Shown here: piece after piece, positions 45,981 through 53,598 of the stretch
Layout of the letters: every line of letters starts with the position of its first letter
Numbering within the stretch: position 1 is the first letter of the stretch
IMG/VR virus record: IMGVR_UViG_3300021197_000592
Location: 34,439-98,438 of that record
From: a virus
Length of the DNA: 64,000 nucleotides
Strand: one strand, 5' to 3'
Made by a program: the position numbers and the translations under genes
Notes under the pieces: model-generated
Seen by the model: only the letters and a program-made list of their open reading frames with translations
Databases searched by the model: none
What the model was told of the DNA's origin: nothing

Positions 45981-46275
45981 CTATAACCCTCACTTCCATT
46001 ATCTCTTCGTACTTCGCTTCGCATTTATCACAGTGGACTTGAAGTATAAACCACTTCAAATTGTTCTCTTCCTTCACACCAGCCTGATAACCGAAGTCAT
46101 TGTTACCACACTCCACACAACCGCGCTTGACTCTCTCAAAGATGTGGTGTTCTATTATCTCCGCATCTGTGACCATATTCGCCTTTGTTTTGTTCAGGGT
46201 GACAGTCACATGACAAGCACCACAGAGTTCCCCCACTGAAGAGGGGCGAAGATTACAGCGCGGGCATCTCTTCAT
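45949..46275 (-). CDS. Double zinc-ribbon protein
   Basis: 108 aa. First ribbon MKRCPRCNLRPSSVGELCGACH (Cys 4, 7, 18, 21); second GCVECGN...VHCDKCEA (C-x2-C pairs about 30 residues apart), the second resembling TFIIS/RPB9-type ribbons. Acidic C terminus overlapping the next gene. May be a transcription factor or DNA-binding accessory; TFIIS catalytic DE hairpin not seen. Confidence 0.6.
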   Translation of the reverse strand: MKRCPRCNLRPSSVGELCGACHVTVTLNKTKANMVTDAEIIEHHIFERVKRGCVECGNNDFGYQAGVKEENNLKWFILQVHCDKCEAKYEEIMEVRVIDEPKENDESE

Positions 46276-46667
46276 ATGGAACCCTTCATCTCCAATATCT
46301 TGTCAAGTCCCTTTTGTGTCAGGTGTTCGCCATTCTGACACATCTCCAATATGTCTCGGAAGACATGCCAAAATGGATTACAGGGTAAGTCGGGTATCAA
46401 TTGCCCACAAACCTTGTCTACGTTTTCCAATCCATTGATTAGTAGTATCGGCCTTGGTCTAGCCTTACTCTCCTTTTGCTTGTATGTGGCGTCTATCTCA
46501 TGTTGTAAGAGGGAGCGCTGTATCGCTGAAAGAAACACACCATGTCCCCTCAATGATATTCGTAGTCTCACACGATACCCTAGTCTCACACCATTGTCCT
46601 TTGCAACAATAACCTCTGGTTTGCTTGATGCCAGCATTATACCTTGCAGTTGGTGTCTGTTAAACAC
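46272..46667 (-). CDS. LAGLIDADG-fold-like protein without catalytic motif (tentative)
   Basis: 131 aa from GTG 46667 (start uncertain; ATG eleven codons later possible). GYRVRLRISLRGHGVFLSAIQRSLLQHEIDATYKQ and RPRPILLINGLENVDKVCGQLIPD resemble the beta-strand/loop pattern of single LAGLIDADG-like domains, but the acidic catalytic helix is absent. It sits between ligase and zinc-ribbon genes. May be a DNA-binding derivative; low certainty. Confidence 0.4.
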   Translation of the reverse strand: MFNRHQLQGIMLASSKPEVIVAKDNGVRLGYRVRLRISLRGHGVFLSAIQRSLLQHEIDATYKQKESKARPRPILLINGLENVDKVCGQLIPDLPCNPFWHVFRDILEMCQNGEHLTQKGLDKILEMKGSI

Positions 46668-46698
46668 AGGCCATCGTCTGCAAATTGGTATTAATATT

Positions 46699-48228
46699 TT
46701 ATGCCATTGCTACAACGTCTTCCATCTTGTTGATGTCCGAAACATATTTGTCTCTTCTGATTCTCTTTACCCTTGGAAACCTGACTGAGTATTTACCGTC
46801 AACATCCCTCGTTATCAAATCGGCTGTTATCTCAATGACCACTCTTGGAAGAAAGTGGAAGGTGTTGTTGTCATATACATCCACTATTCTCTTCAATTCG
46901 GTGGTTAACACCATCAAATCAGTGTCAGAGAATCCACTGCCCACGGAGCCTATCTCTGTAAATTGCCCATGACCATCGTTTACCGATACACCAAACGAAC
47001 CGAATACATCTGACCTCTTGCCCTGACCGTACTTAGCAGATGTGATAACAACGTCAAGTTCTATTCTCGCTGGCTTGTGTTTCAGTATGGTCTTAGACCT
47101 CTTGCCTACATCATATGCCATTGTCGTGTCCTTTATCATCACACCCTCATAACCCAAACTTATCGCTATATTGTAAGCGGCTTCGATTGAGTGGTTGTTA
47201 TCCCATGATATTGCCCTGTATTCACTAGGAAAGTCCTGAACATGGCTTAGTCTGGTGGAGTATGGTTTGTCTATCATCGACTCTTCCATGTAATACAACA
47301 CATCGAAGATAGCGAGATTAACAGGACACTCACGAACTGCCATAGCCTTGTCTTTGGAATGTACTCTTTTCGCAAGTAACTTATGTTCAGCAGGTCTACC
47401 TCTGGTATCAATGGGATATATCTCAGTATCAACAATAAACTGATGAGCATTGAATTGCTTCACGATGTCAACTACATCAGGATACTGCTCAGTAACAACA
47501 TTGCCCTTCCTATTGAATATGATGACACTATCATCCATTCTGTGTATCTGGTATCTGTTGCCGTCATACTTCACATCAACGTGATAGTGTTCTGGAATTT
47601 TACCATTGAAGGGCTTTGCCAAAACGCAAGGTATGAACCCCCCATGTAAAACTGTACATGGTGGGGTTTGTTCATTAACGAGATACCTGTAGACAATCGA
47701 AGCCTTGTGGAACTTACCATAGAGTAGGACATCTTTACCAGAGAAGTAATCTGCTAGTGCCTTCTCTACTGTAGATACTGATACACCGTTCCTCGGCGTT
47801 CTCAACCAGTACCGCAAGAACCACTTGAGTTCAATACCTGACATGTTGTTAACTGACTCCTTGAACAAATGATAGGATTGCCCATCACTTCTTGCGCAAT
47901 CCATTGTCAAGAGATTCATCAGTGTCTTCAATGAGATGTCAGAATCCTCCTTGTCCAAACCAATGAACTGATTCATTCCCTCTCCGATATCAGACCACGT
48001 TCTTTCCGCGTTTTCTACTTCTTCATCGAAGATACCAAACGATGTTGCTATCCATTTCCTCGCAGTCTTCTCTCCGATGTTATTAGATTCATACTCCTCG
48101 CATAGTATACGAACAAACAACTCACCATCAGAGAAGGAAGACAGGTTCTCGGATAGAGTCTGTCTCTTCTTCGTTGGCTTCTGCTTCTCTAATACTTCAC
48201 ATAGTCTACTGAACTTACTCAGCGTCAT
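46699..48228 (-). CDS. lig: ATP-dependent DNA ligase
   Basis: 509 aa. The nucleotidyltransferase motif I is DVKYDGNRYQIHR (lysine in KYDG about residue 225), motif III FIVDTEIYP, IV EGVMIKD, V KTILKHKPARIELDVVI, then an OB-fold end. The N-terminal ~200 residues match the DNA-binding domain of archaeal/eukaryotic ligases (CGELFVRILCEE-like, GIELKWFLRYWLR). Slightly shorter than archaeal ligase (~560 aa). No PIP box found. Seals nicks from lagging-strand synthesis. Confidence 0.92.
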   Translation of the reverse strand: MTLSKFSRLCEVLEKQKPTKKRQTLSENLSSFSDGELFVRILCEEYESNNIGEKTARKWIATSFGIFDEEVENAERTWSDIGEGMNQFIGLDKEDSDISLKTLMNLLTMDCARSDGQSYHLFKESVNNMSGIELKWFLRYWLRTPRNGVSVSTVEKALADYFSGKDVLLYGKFHKASIVYRYLVNEQTPPCTVLHGGFIPCVLAKPFNGKIPEHYHVDVKYDGNRYQIHRMDDSVIIFNRKGNVVTEQYPDVVDIVKQFNAHQFIVDTEIYPIDTRGRPAEHKLLAKRVHSKDKAMAVRECPVNLAIFDVLYYMEESMIDKPYSTRLSHVQDFPSEYRAISWDNNHSIEAAYNIAISLGYEGVMIKDTTMAYDVGKRSKTILKHKPARIELDVVITSAKYGQGKRSDVFGSFGVSVNDGHGQFTEIGSVGSGFSDTDLMVLTTELKRIVDVYDNNTFHFLPRVVIEITADLITRDVDGKYSVRFPRVKRIRRDKYVSDINKMEDVVAMA

Positions 48229-48436
48229 CTATATCATCCACTATCTTATTGAGAGCCTTTGAGAGTAGCACTGCTTCTTCCATGTTCACTCTCAGTCCTT
48301 TCTTGGTGGGTTTTCCGTTGTTGAACCATCTCAGGTCAACTACATCCAACTTCCAATACTTACCGCTCTTCACAATAACTTCGTTGTTTGAGTCTCTTTG
48401 TATTCTTGCTATTATCTTCCAATCATCATTGTCCAT
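48215..48436 (-). CDS. PC4-like single-stranded DNA-binding/transcription protein
   Basis: 73 aa with VIVKSGKYWKLDVVDLRWFNNGKPTKKGLRVNMEEAVLLSKAL, matching the PC4/p15 signature 'vDlR.wy..dg...pTkKGi.l....w..L...l'. PC4 folds dimerise and bind single-stranded DNA; viral examples act in replication or late transcription. GGAGG upstream of ATG 48436. Overlaps ligase start by 14 bases. Confidence 0.75.
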   Translation of the reverse strand: MDNDDWKIIARIQRDSNNEVIVKSGKYWKLDVVDLRWFNNGKPTKKGLRVNMEEAVLLSKALNKIVDDIDDAE

Positions 48437-48836
48437 CTTGTATTCCTCCTTTGAATTCCTGTAGTTGTACTAATGACTTGAAGTATCTAGGAGACTCCAA
48501 TTCATCTACTCTGTGTGCTACCCATACAACACCACCCAGACTACTAATCTTCACTAGTTCATATGTCTTCTCCCCAACTTGAAACATATCCTCTGTCTCC
48601 ACATTAGGCATCAAACCAAAATGCTTGGTTAGTTCAAAGGATATGGAATTTAGATTCTCAGCAACATACTGAACAATCAGGTGTCTCTGAATAGGAACCT
48701 TAGCATCAACAGTGACTTCTATTCTTCCCCTCATTTCACATACCCTACATTTGTTTCCCTCACATATGGGGCAGGGAATCTCAGCAGGTAGTGGTGCGGG
48801 GAACCTAACAGTCACTGCGCGTTTCACAGTTTCCAC
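48426..48836 (-). CDS. Hypothetical zinc-binding protein
   Basis: 136 aa starting at GTG 48836 (or GTG 48827). IPCPICEGNKCRVCEMRG gives a CxxC...CxxC zinc knuckle at residues ~22-34. The rest is a beta-rich domain (IEVTVDAKVPIQRHLIV ... EKTYELVKISSLGGVVWVAHRV). No known function. Overlaps the PC4-like gene. Confidence 0.5.
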   Translation of the reverse strand: METVKRAVTVRFPAPLPAEIPCPICEGNKCRVCEMRGRIEVTVDAKVPIQRHLIVQYVAENLNSISFELTKHFGLMPNVETEDMFQVGEKTYELVKISSLGGVVWVAHRVDELESPRYFKSLVQLQEFKGGIQDGQ

Positions 48837-49207
48837 AACCTATACACAATCGTACAGTTGTAGTCATAGCCCTTCATCTCCATCAAATCCATTGTGACTT
48901 CACCCATTGCAGGTGCATGTTGTTGCTTGAACATTACATCCCTTACTATGAAGTAGGGTTTCATCTCAACTGTTAGATTGACAGTCTCGTTATACATGGT
49001 CACACTTGCTGAGTGTATCTCTACAAGAGTGGAGTTATCTCCGAATGTAATCACAGGTAATGTGCTATTGTTGGTATCCTCGTATGTGAAGTTGTGATAC
49101 TCCGTAGTCCAGATGGGGTCATTTCCCTCAACTGGTGGGTCGGGTATCATCTCTGCACATCCAGCGAGAGAGGATGATACGAGAAGTAGTATTACCAAAC
49201 TCCTCAT
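48824..49207 (-). CDS. Putative viral lipoprotein
   Basis: 127 aa. The N terminus MRSLVILLLVSSSLAGC is a signal peptide with lipobox LAGC (Cys17), followed by an extracellular Asn/Thr-rich beta domain with several N-glycosylation sequons (NFT, NNST, NDST-like, NLT). Archaeal lipoproteins of this type are exported and membrane-anchored, so it would modify the infected-cell surface, e.g. superinfection exclusion. GAGGAGG seven bases before ATG. Confidence 0.65.
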   Translation of the reverse strand: MRSLVILLLVSSSLAGCAEMIPDPPVEGNDPIWTTEYHNFTYEDTNNSTLPVITFGDNSTLVEIHSASVTMYNETVNLTVEMKPYFIVRDVMFKQQHAPAMGEVTMDLMEMKGYDYNCTIVYRLWKL

Positions 49208-49209
49208 AT

Positions 49210-49305
49210 CTATTCCTCCTCATCGGATTTCTTCGTAAAGGTAAACCCGTATTCTTCCAGCGTTGTTTGTCTTGTGTTTTCTCCGGTTATTTTTCTCATT
49301 TTCAT
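49210..49305 (-). CDS. Tiny PIP-box peptide (31 aa)
   Basis: ATG 49305 overlaps the upstream JAMM gene's stop (ATGA); GGAGGAGG lies just upstream. Sequence MKMRKITGENTRQTTLEEYG then FTFTKKSDEEE. RQTTLEEYGF resembles a PIP box (Q-x2-L-x2-aromatic) and shares T-L-[E/G]-E-[W/Y] with the two other clamp-binding C termini in this operon. A free PIP peptide could inhibit or redirect the sliding clamp of host or virus. Coding supported by spacing and coupling; role inferred. Confidence 0.5.
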   Translation of the reverse strand: MKMRKITGENTRQTTLEEYGFTFTKKSDEEE

Positions 49306-49847
49306 TCCTCCTCCTTTTTTATTTGTTCATCTATTTCTATTACAGACAGTTCCTCTTCCTCTGTCTTGTAGTCTATCACTGTCTCCGGTGGTTCCATTAG
49401 TCCGAACAACACCTTCTTGCCAATCTTTGTCTTCAAGTCATAAGCAAGATACTCGTTGTCGCCCAGCACAATCGCCGACTCTAGGACAGGCTGCCACGTT
49501 TTCAAAGATTTCCAATCAGTCATGCTCCAAAAGGCAGTGCCAAATGGATGCGTGTGTATCCAACATTTGATTGGTAACTTCATCGGTGAGCCATTGATTA
49601 ACTCGTCTTCGTGTCCCTCAAAGGATACGAAACCGGGTGTCCCGTAACTGATGTACAGGTTCTCATTCGCATCAATCATCACTTGTACTTCCCTCGGTAT
49701 GTCGAATGCCTTCTTTGATGCATTCCAAATCACACTTAGGAAAGTCTCAGTCGTATTGTTAGGATACAACCAGACTATATCATCGTTCATCTGCTCATAT
49801 GCTTCTCTTATATTTTGCTTCCAATTCTTATTCATTATTTCTTCCAT
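49302..49847 (-). CDS. JAMM/MPN metalloprotease (deubiquitinase-like)
   Basis: 181 aa. WIHTHPFGTAFWSMTDWKSL contains the complete zinc motif H98-x-H100-x7-S108-x2-D111 of JAB/MPN+ isopeptidases; PREVQVMI (~51-58) provides the strand carrying the upstream glutamate. C-terminal tail is acidic and charged. JAMM enzymes remove ubiquitin-like modifiers or trim their precursors. The same operon encodes an E1-like enzyme and a beta-grasp protein with residues after its GG, which this enzyme could process. Start fixed by GGAGGACAATAAA-ATG. Confidence 0.85.
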   Translation of the reverse strand: MEEIMNKNWKQNIREAYEQMNDDIVWLYPNNTTETFLSVIWNASKKAFDIPREVQVMIDANENLYISYGTPGFVSFEGHEDELINGSPMKLPIKCWIHTHPFGTAFWSMTDWKSLKTWQPVLESAIVLGDNEYLAYDLKTKIGKKVLFGLMEPPETVIDYKTEEEELSVIEIDEQIKKEEE

Positions 49848-49848
49848 T

Positions 49849-50091
49849 TTATTGTCCTCCCATTTGCACCATCAGTGAATCTTGGCTGTTCTGGAACTCA
49901 TGATATGCTTGGTGTCCCGCTATGAAACCACCAGCATGTCTCTTCGTTCCCAAGAACTCCTCTCCACAAACAGGACATGTTACCTTCACTATCTCTGCTT
50001 GCAGATAATACCCATCCGTGGATATTATATCCATTATTTTATCTAAGTCATCATCTGTTAAATCGTCTATATTACTATCTTCTTTACTCAT
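49849..50091 (-). CDS. C2H2 zinc-finger protein
   Basis: 80 aa. Acidic N terminus (DDLTDDDLDKIMD), then VTCPVCGEEFLGTKRHAGGFIAGHQAYH, a C-x2-C...H...H finger (Cys 39, 42; histidines in RHAGG/GHQAYH), with a Gln-rich tail. C2H2 fingers are common in archaeal viruses as small DNA or protein binders. The gene sits between JAMM and E1-like genes' region; role unknown. Confidence 0.6.
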   Translation of the reverse strand: MSKEDSNIDDLTDDDLDKIMDIISTDGYYLQAEIVKVTCPVCGEEFLGTKRHAGGFIAGHQAYHEFQNSQDSLMVQMGGQ

Positions 50092-50657
50092 TCTTCTTCA
50101 CTCCATTCTCTTTTCTTTTCCCAGTTCTCATATTGTTCATCATAGTGTTCAAAATACCCGGTATCATGCGGATTGAACATCTTCACCTCATGTATGTAGC
50201 ATTCCCTGCACATGATGTGTCTAGCAATTACTGGCATCTTCCCGCTACTTCTAAAAGGAACATAATCCTTAGCACCTCCAACTAGGTACTCTTCGCAGTT
50301 GAAGCAAACGGTATCTCTATTCTCATTGCTCTTCACTAACAAAGTCAAGGGAACCATGTACTTGCTACCACGCGAGTAGAGAGTTCCTCTCACAATGTTT
50401 GGTAATCGACCAATTGCCCTAGCAAAGTAATCCTTAGATGTATACAGTTGCTTCAAACCTACTTTGCGATTTTGTGACCTATGCCTCGGATGTACGTCTT
50501 TCAATCTAGTCAATGGCACAGTCGTCAGGTATTCCAATACCTCACGCATCGTACACATGTCACCCACATTCAGATAATCAAAGAACTCCGCAAGGACTTC
50601 CTTCACTTTCTTGTGGTTGAAATTTATTACTTGTCCTTTGGGCATACTATCACACAT
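50088..50657 (-). CDS. Hypothetical zinc-binding protein
   Basis: 189 aa. N-terminal helix pair (VINFNHKKVKEVLAEFFDYL), basic central region (HPRHRSQNRKVGLKQLYTSK), and a C-terminal zinc site VCFNCEEYLVGG...IMCRECYIHEV (two CxxC pairs ~35 residues apart). Acidic end. Overlaps the E1-like start by eight bases and the zinc-finger gene by four. Not recognised; proximity to E1 and JAMM genes is suggestive only. Confidence 0.5.
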   Translation of the reverse strand: MCDSMPKGQVINFNHKKVKEVLAEFFDYLNVGDMCTMREVLEYLTTVPLTRLKDVHPRHRSQNRKVGLKQLYTSKDYFARAIGRLPNIVRGTLYSRGSKYMVPLTLLVKSNENRDTVCFNCEEYLVGGAKDYVPFRSSGKMPVIARHIMCRECYIHEVKMFNPHDTGYFEHYDEQYENWEKKREWSEEE

Positions 50658-51249
50658 TCATAATTATCTTGTCAATAACATCATCATGATTGTTCCACCA
50701 TCTCTGAATCCATTGTGTGGCAATGCCAGCAATCGCCATATGCATAGTGTTCATCGTGTCAGCCGCGCCTTCCCATCCCTCTCCTTGACAGGAGAAGGAA
50801 CCATCGGGTCCACTAAGCAGGGCATCGACCAAATCCTCATCCACCTTGTATGAGATGAGTGCCGCATTCCTACCCTGTGCGCGTAAATCTAGCCACTTAA
50901 TCTTGGCAGAGTCTCCATACCCCTGTCGGTATAGAAGACGGCGTACTGCAAGGTTATCTGCACAACAGATTACCAAGTCATATCCCTTGAGTTGCTTGTC
51001 AAGTAGGACTTGATAGGGATGCACAGTACAACTGCCTGACCATGTGTCTACCTTCAATTCACCAACATCGTGTTCGCTATACATCTGGTTTCCAAGATTG
51101 CTCTTCTCAACCGTGTCATCATCGAACACTGTGATGTTGTATAGATGCACACCGGGGGTGTCTGTTCTACATCTCTGGTTTATTCTATTCAGGTTGTGAA
51201 TAAGGTAACTACCTATTCCACCTGCTCCTATTATCATTATCTTTCTCAT
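50650..51249 (-). CDS. E1/ThiF-like adenylating enzyme
   Basis: 199 aa. Nucleotide-binding GAGGIGS (8-14), ITVFDDDTVEKSNLGNQMY (39-57; the conserved D..N..R/Q), GELKVD (63-68), and YDLVICCADNLAVRRLL (90-106, the conserved D-x-V-x-x-x-x-D-N). A candidate catalytic cysteine is C154 in SFSCQGEG before a helix; the zinc CxxC pairs of MoeB are absent. The minimal E1 fold activates a ubiquitin-like C terminus. Works plausibly with the 68-aa beta-grasp protein at 55895-56101 and the JAMM enzyme. Confidence 0.85.
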   Translation of the reverse strand: MRKIMIIGAGGIGSYLIHNLNRINQRCRTDTPGVHLYNITVFDDDTVEKSNLGNQMYSEHDVGELKVDTWSGSCTVHPYQVLLDKQLKGYDLVICCADNLAVRRLLYRQGYGDSAKIKWLDLRAQGRNAALISYKVDEDLVDALLSGPDGSFSCQGEGWEGAADTMNTMHMAIAGIATQWIQRWWNNHDDVIDKIIMNV

Positions 51250-51334
51250 TGTTTTTCATCTCCATATATTGTTCTAGTGTCAAGTTTAGTCCTCTTTCCT
51301 TCATCTCAAAATACAACTGCTTGACCAGTCCCAT
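51209..51334 (-). CDS. Small protein overlapping E1 start (41 aa)
   Basis: ATG 51334 with GGAGA seven bases upstream; stop TAG 51209-51211. MGLVKQLYFEMKERGLNLTL then EQYMEMKNNE and a basic/Asn end. Overlaps the E1-like gene by 41 bases in another frame. Helical. Supported by site and coupling only. Confidence 0.4.
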   Translation of the reverse strand: MGLVKQLYFEMKERGLNLTLEQYMEMKNNEKDNDNRSRWNR

Positions 51335-51335
51335 C

Positions 51336-51446
51336 TCAAGTTCTCCGTCTTTCTGCTCTCTTTTGTTTCAAGTAGCATCTATCGCATATGATGTAGGAAC
51401 GTCTGTACTTCTTCCTACCACACTTGCAATAATCCTCTCCTTTCAA
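51336..51446 (-). CDS. Tiny basic zinc-knuckle protein
   Basis: 36 aa from TTG 51446, which overlaps the TFB stop: MKGEDYCKCGRKKYRRSYII then CDRCYLKQKRAERRRT. Two Cys pairs (C-x-C and C-x2-C) and a strongly basic tail. The frame is also open upstream through a further Cys pair (CIGCALLKGEDYCKC) but lacks a standard start there, so the real protein may be longer by an unusual start or a frameshift from TFB. Confidence 0.4.
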   Translation of the reverse strand: MKGEDYCKCGRKKYRRSYIICDRCYLKQKRAERRRT

Positions 51447-52354
51447 TAGCGCACACCCGATACAAAGTCCTCGACTTGCATATCAGATAATGTCTTCCTC
51501 TCTATTTGGAATATCTCACTCAATGTCACCACTGCTCCTCTCAGGCCAACATGTGAAGAGTTCCAGTGTTTACAGATGGCAGATTGTGTTATGTCATACC
51601 TCGACATCATCTGACCCGACATCCATATGCAAGCCGCTAACATCGTATCTGCGAATCTCATATCCAATGATTCGATGTGTCTTGCCACATACTCGACTAC
51701 TCTCAATGCATTTGCCCTGAAATAATCATCTATATCCACTTCCATTCTTGACATCAGAGTTTGCGCTCTCTGCTCATGGTTCCTAGTAATGAACACACCA
51801 GAGTTTCTCTGATGTCTCGCTATTCTTCTAGCGAACTTTGAGATGTCATTTGGTTTGACCCGCGTTCTTCTAGAATGTTCCTGTATGTTACATACAATGT
51901 CTGCTTCTTTGAGAACATAGAACGTAAGAGAGGCGCATCTTCTCTCAACGTCCAAACCGCGAAACAATTCTCTCTTCATCATATCATAGTATTTCTGCGT
52001 TCTTCTCTTCAAGTCGCTTGATACATTGTAGTACGAGAGTGTGCTGTTGATGAGGAGTCTTGCTGTTTTGTCTGCTTCGGTTTCAGGCTGGGTTCTCACT
52101 TGCTCCCTGTAGAGAGCGAACCTATCCTTGTTACCATAGGCATCTGACTTCCTAATGAAGGAACCCAAACTACCAATGGTCTTGCTTCTTTTATCCTCAT
52201 CGGATATTGAAATCATGTGTGTAGTCTCCTCAAAGGGATTCACCACAAGAACAAGACCACACTCATCACAAGTCTTCTCACCCAATCTATCGATGTAAGT
52301 GAAAGCCGTGCTACCGCACTCTTTGCATGATTCACTGACTGTCATAGGATTCAT
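51443..52354 (-). CDS. tfb: Transcription initiation factor TFB
   Basis: 303 aa. The N-terminal zinc ribbon is SCKECGSTAFTYIDRLGEKTCDECGLV (C-x2-C...C-x2-C). A B-finger/linker region follows (SLGSFIRKSDAYGNKDRFAL). Then come two cyclin folds (~95-190 and ~195-295) including RVVEYVARHIESLD and DTMLAACIWMSGQMMSRYDITQ. Complete domain set of archaeal TFB. It recruits host RNA polymerase to TATA promoters; a virus copy could direct polymerase to virus-specific promoters such as the repeated element at 60.9-63.5 kb. ATGA overlap with the upstream gene. Confidence 0.9.
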   Translation of the reverse strand: MNPMTVSESCKECGSTAFTYIDRLGEKTCDECGLVLVVNPFEETTHMISISDEDKRSKTIGSLGSFIRKSDAYGNKDRFALYREQVRTQPETEADKTARLLINSTLSYYNVSSDLKRRTQKYYDMMKRELFRGLDVERRCASLTFYVLKEADIVCNIQEHSRRTRVKPNDISKFARRIARHQRNSGVFITRNHEQRAQTLMSRMEVDIDDYFRANALRVVEYVARHIESLDMRFADTMLAACIWMSGQMMSRYDITQSAICKHWNSSHVGLRGAVVTLSEIFQIERKTLSDMQVEDFVSGVRY

Positions 52355-53598
52355 TTGTTCATCGCCCCTATGTTGTACTTCTTGTATCTTGCATCCTTTC
52401 TCTTATCGTAAGGGATGAGAAAATCATTGAATCTATTCTTACCGAACCACTCCTCTACCATAGGTGATAGTTGTCTGAGTGTGTATATCATCTCACCTGC
52501 ACCCTTGTCATTCATCAGCATCATCGCCCTTGATGATAGTTGGTCACCAATGCTAGAGTTGTGGTGTAGGTTGTCGATGCATATCGGTCCCTCCCACTTT
52601 TCGCCATTCCAATAGAACGTGTTGACGTTCTGGTGTCCACGCTTCCATCCCTTGTTGGCATCTGCGACAATCCAGTCAGCATGAATACCTCTAACGAACA
52701 GAGCCATGTATCCCTCATGCATAACCACTTGGATGTTATCGAACTCATCGGCTAGTTCATAGACTAACTCAAACGCTCTTTCCTCTACCATTTTCTGCGT
52801 TCTGTTCTGTAGTAACCATGCTATCATCAGTTTCTTCTGACTCTCAGATGGTTCCTCACCCATGAGTGCAGTCCACAGTCTCGTAGGTGATATGCGATAC
52901 CACTTCTTGGAACGGCTTGAGTTCAGACCGAATGTGTTTACGAATGTGTTTAGTTCTGAGATGGTCATCGAACCCCATATTCCCTCTGATATCTCAAGTG
53001 CGATATCCTTCTTACCAACCATCTTCGTGTTGATTCTGACTTCACGCCTAATCCCTCCGTCCCAAAAGACATAGGGGGTTCTGTTCTCTAGAGCGTACAT
53101 CACATGTGGTGGTGTATCAAGCACCCTATCGATATACTCCTCAAGACTGATTGCGCTTCTATCCATAACGCTCCTGTAGAATATCTTAGCCAAGGCCAAT
53201 GATATGTCATTCAATGACATCCTCTGACTGTTCATGGAATACACGGTGTTGTTCTTCTGTATCCATATCATGGCATCTCCATCATCTCTCTTGAAAGTGA
53301 TGATAGTAGTCCACTTCTCATATGCACTGTTGTCATAATTATAGTACCTGCTTCTTCTTCCATGTGTGTTTGGTAACACGTGATGTCTGATAGTGTAGGC
53401 AATGTTCTCCGTCATCGGTTCAAGCGTCTTGGTGAACCTGCTCGTAATATCCAACGGGGGGACTCTAACCCTTCTCTCACCTATACGGGTCGGAGTCGTT
53501 CCCACCTTCCAACGAACGCCATTGACGCGCATGAGAAAAGTAGTCTTATCGCTTTCTGAACCATCACCTGTTCTCGGTATTGTAAATCGTATTTTCAT
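52351..53598 (-). CDS. Hypothetical protein with weak E2-like motif
   Basis: 415 aa from ATG 53598 (GGTGAT seven bases upstream; four extra codons rejected). N-terminal ~100 residues basic/beta, mid region helical. Around 321-345 it has GHQNVN...GEKWEGPICIDNLHH, where C340 follows the pattern 'H-x-N-V...G-x-I-C-x-D' of ubiquitin-conjugating enzymes. The flanking strands (NIQVVMHEGYMALFVRGIHA) are compatible with such a fold, but the match is weak. It is adjacent to TFB and not far from the E1/Ubl genes. Otherwise unrecognised. Confidence 0.35.
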   Translation of the reverse strand: MKIRFTIPRTGDGSESDKTTFLMRVNGVRWKVGTTPTRIGERRVRVPPLDITSRFTKTLEPMTENIAYTIRHHVLPNTHGRRSRYYNYDNSAYEKWTTIITFKRDDGDAMIWIQKNNTVYSMNSQRMSLNDISLALAKIFYRSVMDRSAISLEEYIDRVLDTPPHVMYALENRTPYVFWDGGIRREVRINTKMVGKKDIALEISEGIWGSMTISELNTFVNTFGLNSSRSKKWYRISPTRLWTALMGEEPSESQKKLMIAWLLQNRTQKMVEERAFELVYELADEFDNIQVVMHEGYMALFVRGIHADWIVADANKGWKRGHQNVNTFYWNGEKWEGPICIDNLHHNSSIGDQLSSRAMMLMNDKGAGEMIYTLRQLSPMVEEWFGKNRFNDFLIPYDKRKDARYKKYNIGAMNK

